From NCBI GenBank assembly GCA_020718785.1, contig DYRK01000043.1:1-18791 (forward strand): a stretch of 18,791 bases of DNA, given 5' to 3'. The notes beneath the pieces were generated by a model that ran no database searches, was not told the DNA's origin, and worked only from the letters and a program-made list of their open reading frames with translations. Positions 1-8,300 of the stretch are shown piece after piece. Source of the stretch: Desulfatirhabdium butyrativorans. GTDB lineage: Bacteria; Desulfobacterota; Desulfobacteria; Desulfobacterales; DYRK01. The stretch's first letter is position 1, and each line of letters starts with the position of its first letter. The position numbers were made by a program, and so were the translations under genes.

Positions 1-36
1 TACAAAAGTGCAAATTATGACAGTGGCAAGAATATC

Positions 37-981
37 TCAGTTTCCGGAGATTTTCCGCCCTCTCTGCTTCATAATGGTCTCCGCCAGTTTCTGCAACTCT
101 TCTTCGGAAAGCCCTTTGAGGCGTTCTTCCGGAGGAAGACCTTTGATGCGTTCTTCCGGCGAAAGTCCTTTGATGAGTTCTTCCGGCGAAAGTCCTCTGA
201 TGCGTTCTTCCGGGGGAAGTCCTTTGATGCGTTCTTCCGGGGGAAGCCCTTTGATGCGTTCTTCCGGCGAAAGTCCTTTGATGAGTTCTTCCGGGGGAAG
301 TCCTCTGAGCCGCTCTTCCGGCGGAAGTTTGTGAATATGTTCCCGAACATAATCTTTTCGGTAATCTTCTATGGTGTAAGGCATGGCAAATCCCTCGATT
401 TCATATTTCCTGAAAAGATCGTTAAGCAGTGTGCTCATCTCGTCAGACCGCCTGCTGTACTCGGCTCCGTACTTCACGTTTTCAGGGACCGTGCTGAACA
501 GCAGCCACAGGGCGTTCCGCTCCGTTTTCGGAATCCGGGAAAGCACGACAATCCTTACCGGACGGACCGCCCACTGCACTTCGTAAACACCCTCTCCCGT
601 CTGAACGGGTGTCACTTCGCCGAACAACTTTTTCGGATACCGGGTGCTGACCGCGTACAGCCGGAAATCTTCTGCCGGCAGCAGCGATTTCAGTGAGGGG
701 CTAGTCTGCTTCCGATAGTTCACGTAATGGCACAGGAGTTCCTCAATCGCCCAGTCGTCCAGCGATTCCTGATGCGATTTGTAGGTCAGAAGGTTGTGGG
801 AACCCATATTCTCAAGACCGTCCGGAAACTCGGACGGCAGTTCTCCCTCGCCTTTTTCGATGATTACCACATCCAGAAACTGCTGCTTCAGCGAAAGGTC
901 TTTCTCAAGTTCCACACTGTACAGCGTGTCTCTGAAATGTTCCGTCACCGTCAGACCGAATATTCTGTGCCAGTCAATCAT
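37..981 (-). CDS. PD-(D/E)XK / Rpn-like nuclease with C-terminal 9-residue repeats
   Basis: A 314-residue protein of the Rpn-like (recombination-promoting nuclease/putative transposase) type, by recognition of the family. The N-terminal part has acidic residues followed by FLDVVIIEK (residues 36-44), which fits the D...(E)xK core of PD-(D/E)XK nucleases; this assignment is by eye and moderate. Residues 219-299 are nine tandem 9-residue units of the type LPPEERIKG, very charged and probably helical or coiled. The tail ends LAETIMKQRGRK. No clear Shine-Dalgarno sequence precedes the ATG at 981, and no other in-frame start looks better. It is unrelated in detail to the tandem Rpn genes at 9406-11269 but shares the habit of a repeat-rich C-terminal tail. 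Its cellular role is unknown. Related proteins are proposed to nick or cut DNA and promote RecA-independent recombination. Confidence 0.7.
   Translation of the reverse strand: MIDWHRIFGLTVTEHFRDTLYSVELEKDLSLKQQFLDVVIIEKGEGELPSEFPDGLENMGSHNLLTYKSHQESLDDWAIEELLCHYVNYRKQTSPSLKSLLPAEDFRLYAVSTRYPKKLFGEVTPVQTGEGVYEVQWAVRPVRIVVLSRIPKTERNALWLLFSTVPENVKYGAEYSRRSDEMSTLLNDLFRKYEIEGFAMPYTIEDYRKDYVREHIHKLPPEERLRGLPPEELIKGLSPEERIKGLPPEERIKGLPPEERIRGLSPEELIKGLSPEERIKGLPPEERLKGLSEEELQKLAETIMKQRGRKISGN
85..327 (-). repeat. 27-bp coding tandem repeat, nine units
   Basis: Nine consecutive 27-nt units encode LPPEERIKG, LSPEELIKG and close variants. Every unit is a whole number of codons, so gain or loss of units would change protein length without a frameshift. 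Units differ at a few positions (P/S, R/L, I/L, K/R), so the array is not freshly expanded throughout. Confidence 0.92.
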
Positions 982-1196
982 TTGAATTTGTCGGAACGCC
1001 GCTTCTGACCGCCGTTTGCCGGTTCTCCGGTTTTTTCAAACCCGGGGTGTAAGAAAATAGCCTGTGTCCGTGTATAGTTCAAAAAAAACAGCAGGGACAC
1101 GGAAACAGAGAACAGAGCATCACTTTCGGGAACTGATGAAAATATCAGCGACAGGGAAACAGTCATCGTCAATCAGGTTGCGGGAAAAAAATTATA
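982..1196. other. Intergenic stretch without a recognised gene
   Basis: About 215 bases between two minus-strand genes. A 64-codon minus-strand frame overlapping the start of the nuclease gene is present but has no family features or ribosome site. I see no tRNA, no convincing terminator and no clear promoter here. Confidence 0.4.
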
Positions 1197-1439
1197 TTAA
1201 AAGGATATCCATTCAACTCCAGAGACATAGACGTCTTTACTTATCCCGGAGACATAAACACGATGTTTCCCGATGGAAACCTTAATCCTGTAAAGCCCGC
1301 TTCCCAATTCGGGGCATTTATTGCCATCTACAGTAACTACTACAGGATTTTTTGTACTAACACACACATAAATCGTACCAGTCCCCCAACTTCCGGCGTT
1401 TGAAGCAAATACACACAAAAGCAGAATACAAGCGGTTAA

Positions 1440-1448
1440 TATAAAAGT
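1440..1448. repeat. Target-site duplication, left copy
   Basis: TATAAAAGT, repeated exactly at 1587-1595 on the other side of the MITE. On the minus strand it is ACT TTT ATA, codons of the interrupted signal peptide. Confidence 0.88.
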
Positions 1449-1586
1449 CACACTACCGGACAAAAAATTATAATATGCTGATTTTATTAAAAACGATTTG
1501 AAAAATCGTTTTACAGTAAAACGGCTTTGCAAGCCGTTTTTTTGTCTGTTTCAGCAGAACGGGTTGAAAAATTGTCCGGTAGTGTG
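1449..1586. mobile_element. 138-bp MITE with 15-bp TIRs and 9-bp TSD
   Basis: Perfect inverted ends CACACTACCGGACAA (1449-1463) and TTGTCCGGTAGTGTG (1572-1586) are flanked by perfect direct repeats TATAAAAGT (1440-1448 and 1587-1595), the signature of transposition. The element has no transposase. Inside are two back-to-back 10-bp hairpins with 3-nt loops (1490-1512 and 1518-1540). The second is followed by seven T (1537-1543), and its complement is also U-rich, so the element could end transcription in both directions. A 9-bp duplication suits several IS families; the mobilising transposase must lie elsewhere. Confidence 0.9.
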
Positions 1587-1595
1587 TATAAAAGT
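1587..1595. repeat. Target-site duplication, right copy
   Basis: TATAAAAGT, identical to 1440-1448; it directly follows the right inverted end of the MITE. Confidence 0.88.
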
Positions 1596-1661
1596 AGTCT
1601 TTTTTATCATAGAACTGTACCTTCTCCTTAATTGCGGGTAAATATTTCAGTCATTTTCCTT

Positions 1662-1890
1662 TTACTTTTTGCCGAAGCGGAAAATAAAAGAAGCGTATAT
1701 GATATGTTCATCCACATCCTGAGAGAGCTTCGCTTCATCAGGAACAACTACGGTTTTCACATCATTTCCGAACCTGTACTGATAAGCCACATCAAAAAAA
1801 AAATATATCTCCTTTGTTTATGCCGGCTCCCAGCGCAAAGCCGTACCAATCATCCGGGCTTCCGGGACAGACAGGACAGATTATATCAAA
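1662..1890 (-). pseudogene. C-terminal remnant of an outer-membrane beta-barrel protein
   Basis: There is no start codon, but the minus strand reads SPDDWYGFALGAGINKGDIFF from 1860 to the homopolymer. One frame over it reads DVAYQYRFGNDVKTVV, then DEHIIYASFIFRFGKK and a stop at 1662-1664. Alternating aromatic/polar strands and an aromatic-rich C-terminus are typical of barrel ends, with an FadL/OmpP1-like look; the family is uncertain. The two halves are out of frame by one base at a run of ten A (1794-1803 on plus). Nine would restore one continuous frame. Upstream the frame hits a stop near 1905, so the gene's 5' part is gone. Its stop lies about 50 bases before the start of the split secreted gene, so the two may once have been neighbours in an operon. 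Confidence 0.6.
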
Positions 1891-2135
1891 GGATTCTTGC
1901 ACTTATCTTCCTTGTTATCGGAATATTTCTTATAACTATCGGATTATATATAACAAATAATGACCGCTTTACAGCGGGATGTCTTATGTTGGGTTTTCTT
2001 CTATTAATTGCAGATATATTTATCTATATGGAATTATTAAAAAATTTCTATAAAAAGCCCTTAGATGAAGATTTGATAGAAAAATATAACCGCCTGATTT
2101 ATAAGTCTGACAGTGATAAAAATCAAAAGTCATGA
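1704..2135 (+). CDS. Small two-helix membrane protein, probably 5'-truncated
   Basis: The frame is open from 1632, with one ATG at 1704, but everything before about 1870 is antisense to the barrel remnant and reads like noise. The convincing part is 1870-2135. It has two hydrophobic helices (ILALIFLVIGIFLITIGLYI and CLMLGFLLLIADIFIYMELL), then a charged tail ending KSDSDKNQKS. No good start codon lies directly before the first helix, so the gene has probably lost its beginning at the junction with the remnant. No family is recognised. Either it is a decayed fragment or it starts at 1704 with a chimeric N-terminus. Confidence 0.35.
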   Translation: MFIHILRELRFIRNNYGFHIISEPVLISHIKKKIYLLCLCRLPAQSRTNHPGFRDRQDRLYQRILALIFLVIGIFLITIGLYITNNDRFTAGCLMLGFLLLIADIFIYMELLKNFYKKPLDEDLIEKYNRLIYKSDSDKNQKS

Positions 2136-2268
2136 GAGTGATCTTGCATCTGCCCGATGCCAGCCAACAGCCCAGACCAGTTCAATAATTCAGTCTATAG
2201 ATTACTGAAAACAATTTGTCAAGATGCAGTATTCGGATGATAAAAATCGTCCGTCTGTTACTGAAATC

Positions 2269-2297
2269 TTGCTTTAAACGCATTTGTCGGATATAAT
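2269..2297 (+). promoter_or_regulatory. Candidate sigma70 promoter for the megasynthase
   Basis: A perfect -10 box TATAAT (2292-2297) lies 17 bases downstream of TTGCTT (2269-2274), a partial -35 match. The predicted start is about 80 bases before the ATG at 2384. The rest of the 248-base gap (2136-2383) shows only a weak 5-bp hairpin (2356-2373) and no gene. Confidence 0.4.
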
Positions 2298-2383
2298 CTC
2301 TTTTTAAACAATTCATATTGTCCAATATCCTGATTTATAAAAAAAATCCAATCAGGGCGGGTAAAAAACCGCCATAAAAGCCG

Positions 2384-5300
2384 ATGAAACAAAAAATACC
2401 AATTGCCGTGGTCGGGATGGCCGGCTTGTTTCCCGGAGCCTCTGACCTGAATATATTCTGGCAGAACATGATCTGCAAAAAAGATTCTGTCTGCGATGTG
2501 CCGGAAGACCGGTGGATTGTCCCGCCGGATGCCGCAGTTTATCCCACACCCATGCGGGACAAAGCCCTTTCGAAACGCGCATGTCTGATACGCGATTTCC
2601 GCTTTAATCCCAAAGGAACGGGGATTGATCCGAATATTTTGAAAGAATTGGATATCCTTTATCATATTGTCCTTCATGCCGGACGGGAAGCCTTTGCAAG
2701 CTGTATCACATCTTCATTGAACAAAGAACGCGTCGGCGTCATTCTTGCCGCGATTGCTCTTCCCACCGATGCCTCGTCTGCAATGACGCGGAATATATTG
2801 GGATGGGCTTTTGAAGAACAACTGCTTTCCAAAGCAGAGAAACTGAGTTTTTCAAAAAAACTCAGTTTCTTGAATGCACAGCAATGCCTGAGCAGCCGTG
2901 TGACCGGATTTCCCGCGGCCATTATCGCAAAATCGCTCGGGCTGCGCGGCGGAAGTTTCACATTGGACGCTGCCTGCGCCTCGTCTCTTTATGCGGTAAA
3001 ATTAGCCTGTGAGGAGCTTCAGTCTTATCGGGCAGACGCGATGCTCGCGGGCGGCGTATCCAGACCCGAATGCCTTTATACGCAGGTCGGATTCAGCCAG
3101 TTGCTTGCCTTGTCTCCCTCGGGCAGATGCGCGCCTTTTGACAAAAAAGCCGACGGCTTGGTTGTGGGAGAAGGCGCGGGCATTCTGGTATTGAAACGCC
3201 TTGAAGATGCCTTGCGTGACGGCGATACGATTCACGGCATCATCCGGGGCATCGGACTTTCCAATGACATGAGAGGCAATCTTCTCGCGCCGGAGACCAA
3301 AGGACAGGTTCGCGCCATGCTCGCCGCGTATAATGAATCCGGATGGTCGCCCGATCAAGTTGATCTGGTCGAATGTCACGGCACGGGAACGCCCGTGGGA
3401 GACGCCGCGGAACTTCGCAGTCTCTGTACGCTCTGGGGTGAAAGCGGATGGAAAAGCGGACAATGTGCTATCGGCTCTGTCAAATCCATGATCGGCCATC
3501 TTTTGACTGCCGCGGGTGCAGCAGGTATAATCAAAATTCTGCTTGCCCTGAAACATAAGATATTGCCGCCTTCGCTTCATTTTGAAAAAGCTTCCTGCGA
3601 AAGTCCCTTGAACAACAGCCCTTTTCATGTTCAGACACAGGCACAGGAATGGAAAAAGCGGGATGCGGATACTCCTCGCCGCGCCGCGGTCAGTGCTTTC
3701 GGTTTCGGCGGAATCAATGCTCATCTCCTGATCGAAGAATTCGGAGGGCAGGTTGCAGGTTACAAGTTGCAGGTTACAAGTTGCAGGGGGCAGGAGGAAG
3801 TCCTCTCACCTCTCACCTCTGGCCACTCACCTGTTGTAATCGTAGGCATGGAAGCAGTATTCGGTTCATTGAACTCATTAAGAGAATTTCAGGAGACAAT
3901 ATTCAGAGGTGAGTCTGTTATCCGCAAAAGACCGGCATTTCGCTGGAAAGGAGCTGATAACATTGCAGAAGAAATTCTTGACTCTCGTGCCGGATACGGG
4001 GCTTATATGGAATCGCTCTCTCTTCATATCGGAGAATTTCATATTCCGCCCAATGAAATCGGAGATATTCTTCCGCAGCAACTGCTCATGCTGAAGACGG
4101 CTGCTCATGCCATGAAAGACGCGGGTTTTTCTCTCAGAGAAGAACGGCCTCGGATGGGAGTCATTATCGGCATGGAATTCGATATGGAGGCAACGAATTT
4201 TCATCTGAGATGGAATCTCTATAATGTAGTGAAGGCATGGAAAGAAAAATTCGGTCTTGATGAAAACCGTGCAGCGCAGTGGCTCGAAGCCTTGCGGGAT
4301 TCATGCGGTCCGCCGCTGACCGCCGCTCGGACTGTCGGCGCGCTGGGAGGAATTGTCGCCAGCAGAATTGCCAGAGAATTTCGTTTCGGAGGACCCAGTT
4401 TCGGGGTTTCCGACGATGCGGCATCCGGTATGAAGGCGATTGAAATCGCTTTGAGATTGTTGCAGCAAAATGAAGCTGATGCGATGCTTGTAGGCGCGGT
4501 TGATCTTTACGGAGATGTCCGCACGGTCATTGGCACAGACTGTCTCAGACCTTTCAGCCGAAAACATGAAATCCGTCCCTTTGACGATATCGCAGACGGA
4601 ACTCTGCCCGGTGAAGGCGCGGCCGCTCTGGTTATGAAGCGGCTTGATCAGGCGGAAAAAGACAAAGACAGAATTTATGCTGTTATCCGGGGAATCGGAA
4701 ATGCAGGCGGGGAGGGTACGCCGCCGGCGTACCCCTACTCTTTGAAACGGACATTTGATGACGCACAAGATATTTCTCCGGCTTCGATCAGCTATATAGA
4801 AACACATGGCAGCGGCTCTCCTTCGGAAGATCAGGCAGAGTCATCGGCATTATGCGAATTTTTCGCTAACAGCCGAATGACTTGTGCGCTGGGTTCTGTA
4901 AAGGCGAATATCGGACATACCGGTGCATCCGCAGCTTTGGCATCTGTAGTCAAAACCGCTTTGTGCCTCTACCATGAGATCATTCCGCCGTTTCATACTT
5001 CCCACCCCGAGCCCCGAGCCCCGAACCCCGAACCTTTTTTCCATATTCCGGCATATCCGCAATATTGGTTCAGAAATCGGAAAGAGGGTCCCCGGAGAGC
5101 CTGTATAAGTTCGATAAGTATAGACGGGAACTGCTCTCACGCAATACTTGAGGGCTTTGATTCTGCTGAACGAATTTCGTCCTCAGTCATCAGAGAGAGA
5201 AAACGGCCCTCGGGCTTCAATACGTCCGGTCTTTTCGTCATTGAAGGCGATGATAAAAACGAGTTAATGGAAAATATTGACAAATTTCAATTGACAATTC

Positions 5301-8300
5301 GCGGTTCTCAACCCATCGAACTTGCCGCCAGAAATTATTATCTTCAGCACGGTCTGAATTCGGGGAAAAAATATGCAGTGTCCCTTGTGATCAATGATTT
5401 TTCTCAGCTTGAGAAACGAATCGGAGAGGCAAAACATGCGGTTCTCTCGGATATGCCGAAAAAAATCACAGGTTCGGATGGGATTGCCTATTCTCCGAAT
5501 CCTATAGGCAGAACCGGCGAGATTGCCTTTGTCTTTCCCGGTTCCGGCAATCATTATCTCGGCATGGGCAGAGGCATCGGGATTTACTGGCCCGAAATTC
5601 TCCGCAAAATGGATTCCGAAACACTGCAATTGAAAACACAGATTCTTCCCGAATATTATATGCCCTGGAGAAATTCATGGGAACCGGACTGGGAAAGCGA
5701 GGCATATAAAAAGCTCGTTTCCGATCCGCTGTATATGATTTTCGGTCAGGTAGTTCACGGCGGACTAGTAACGAATCTGGTGAGACATTTCGGCATAAAT
5801 CCGAATGCCGTGATCGGCTACAGCCTCGGAGAATCCGCCGGTTTGTTTGCGCTGTGTGCATGGCCCGAGCGCGGGGAGATGTTGAAACGGATGTCGGAAA
5901 CGAATCTTTTTTCCACAGAACTTGCGGGTCCCTGTCATGCTGCCCGGAAAGCATGGAATATCCCGGCAGATGAAGCGGTCAACTGGTCTGCGGCGGTAGT
6001 CAACCGCTCCGCCGAAATCGTGAGGCAGATTATTCCTAAATATCCTTTTGCCCGTCTTCTCATTGTCAATACTCCGGATGAATGCGTGATCGGAGGCAGA
6101 AAAGCTCATGTTGAAGCCGTCATCAGGGAACTCGGATGCGAGGCTGTTTTTCTCGACGGCGTAGTAACAGTTCACTGTGATGCCGCGCTTCCGGTTGCAG
6201 ATGAATACAAGGCTCTGCATGTTTTTCCGACAAATCCTCCGGAAGGGATCCGCTTCTACAGTTGTGCATGGGCAAAATCCTATCCCTTGACCAGCGAAGC
6301 GGCTGCCTCTTCCATTCTTCAGCAGGCGCTGACAGGCTTTGATTTTCCGGCAACCATTCAGCAGGCATATAGCGACGGTGTGAGAATTTTTCTTGAAATG
6401 GGTCCTCAGGCCTCATGCACCCGGATGATCGGCAGAATTCTCAATTCAAAACCGCATCTTGCCATATCCGCAGATATCCGGGGCGAAGACGATTATCTCA
6501 CCATGCTCAAATTTCTGGGAACATTGATTGCGGAACGGGTTCCGGCTGATCTGGATAAGCTCTACGGCGATGAAGCTTATCCTCTCCGGATGATTGATAC
6601 ACAGGAGCAAAAAACAGGTAAGCAGATAACACTTATGATCGGCGGAGAACCGTTTTCTCCGCCTTTGCCGCCCTGTTCAGATATCCCTTATGAAAAAAAT
6701 TGTGAGACAGAAAGAGAAGAACTGCCTGAGACAAAGTTTATAGAAGAAGCGGAGCCTGTGAATGAAAGAATACATTCTTTGTTTCCGATTTCGGATATGA
6801 TAGGAGATTTCACAAAAAATATCGAAGCAACCGCAGATGCTCATAAAATGTTTCTTGATTTCTCGGACGAACTCACGCAAAATTTCGGAAAGACCTTTGC
6901 CTTTCAGACGCAATTGCTCAGTTATCACTTATCTCATCAATCAGCGGCTACACCCCGAACCCCGAACCCCGAACCCCGAACCTCCCTCGGCCGCGATATG
7001 TGCATGGAGTTTGCTGTCGGCTCTGTAGCAAAGGTTCTGGGACCGGAATTTGCGGTTGTTGACACTTATAAAACCCGAGTCCGGCTTCCTGATGAGCCGC
7101 TGATGCTGGTGGATCGGATTCTCTCTGTAGAAGGAGAAAAAGCGTCTCTGAGTTCCGGCCGTGTAGTCACAGAACACGATGTTTTTCCCGGAGCATGGTA
7201 TTTGGACGGGGACCGCGTGCCGGTCTGTATCTCTGTAGAAGCAGGTCAGGCAGACCTTTTTCTCTGCTCCTACTTAGGCATTGATCTTGCAGTAAAAGGA
7301 AAGAGAAGCTATCGTCTTTTGGATGCTGCCATCAGATTTCATCGAGGATTGCCGCGTCCCGGCGATGTGATCCGCTATGAAATAGAGATAGAGAAATTCG
7401 TCCGTCAGGGAGAAACCTATCTCTTCTTTTTTCATTTCAAGGGGTTTATCGGAGAGGAACATCTCATCACTATGCAAAACGGCTGCGCCGGCTTTTTCAC
7501 AGAAGAAGAAGTACGAAACTCGGGCGGCATTATCTTGACCGAAGAAGATACAAAGCCTGTTCCGGGCAGAAAAAGCTTTGACGGACTCGTTCCCCTTTAT
7601 CGGGAAAGCTATGACGATGTGGCAATAGAATCGCTCAGACAGGGAAATCTTGCCGGATGTTTCGGTCATCTTTTTGAAGGGATTCCATTGGCTGAATCGC
7701 TTAGGCTTCCCAAAGGACGGATGCGGCTTATTGATCGGGTGCTTCTTCTTGATCCTGAAGGCGGACGCTACGGAATCGGCTTAATCCGGGCAGAAGCAGA
7801 CATTCACCCGGATGACTGGTTTCTCACCTGTCATTTTGTGGATGATAAAGTTATGCCCGGAACCCTTATGTATGAATGCTGCGCGCATACGCTCAGAGTA
7901 TTACTTCTTCGCATGGGCTGGGTAACAGATAAACCGGGTGTGTGCTATGAACCGCTTATCGGCACGGAAGCAGTTCTGAAATGCAGAGGTCCGGTCACGC
8001 CTGAGACAAAGCATGTGATTTATGAAGTCGAAGTCAAAGAAATCGGATATAATCCTGAGCCTTACGTCATTGCCGATGCCCGCATGTATGCCGACGGACA
8101 TCGAATCGTCATGTTCAAAGATATGTCAATGAAACTGACCGGAATCACGAGAAAAGAGATAGAATCTCTCTGGAGTGAAAAATCCCGGTCAAGTTTCAAA
8201 TCTTATAATGTTGGGTTTCGTGCCTCAACCCAACCTACGGGTGAAAAATCTCGGTCGCTTTCCAACTCCTCGATATTCAATCGTGAAAGGATTCTTGCTT

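Larger units (their letters stand above)
1197..1610 (-). pseudogene. Secreted PEGA-like protein gene split by a MITE
   Basis: Reading minus from 1610 gives ATG ATA AAA AAG ACT (MIKKT), then the 138-bp MITE. The frame resumes exactly after one target-site copy with ACT TTT ATA TTA ACC (TFILT). Removing the element and one 9-bp target copy yields an 88-codon gene. Its start is preceded by TAAGGAGAAGG (1620-1630 region). The restored N-terminus is a textbook signal peptide: KK, then a hydrophobic core ILLLCVF, then a likely cleavage ASNA/GS at residue 23. LTAC resembles a lipobox but sits too early in the hydrophobic core. The mature part (IYVCVSTKNPVVVTVDG, then YRIKVSIGKHRVYVSG) has the beta-strand pattern of PEGA-type surface domains; this is a moderate call. 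As the sequence stands, an open frame of 111 codons (to 1532) could start at TTG inside the element, with no ribosome site. Confidence 0.75.

Noticed and set aside
85..327. Regular 27-bp repeats as a CRISPR-like array
   Set aside because: Units are directly adjacent with no spacers, and they encode a clean 9-residue repeat within an open reading frame.
978..1172. 64-codon minus-strand ORF upstream of the nuclease gene
   Set aside because: Hydrophobic stretch only by chance composition; it overlaps the nuclease start and has no ribosome site or homologous look.
1464..1500. LTAC lipobox making the split protein a lipoprotein
   Set aside because: In the restored protein the cysteine is residue 12, before the main hydrophobic stretch ILLLCVFA, so a type I signal peptide cut after ASNA is more likely.
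1518..1543. Hairpin plus seven T as an ordinary gene terminator
   Set aside because: It lies wholly within the MITE with matched inverted ends, so it is part of the element rather than the end of a local gene.
1632..1703. TTG start for the small membrane ORF
   Set aside because: This part is antisense to the barrel remnant, lacks a ribosome site, and is not needed for the two helices.
2356..2373. GGCGG/CCGCC hairpin before the megasynthase start as a regulatory element
   Set aside because: Only five base pairs with an eight-base loop and no T-run or recognisable operator; too weak to call.
3002..3724. 240-codon minus-strand ORF inside the KS region
   Set aside because: The plus strand holds all KS catalytic motifs in one frame; the antisense reading has no recognisable domain.
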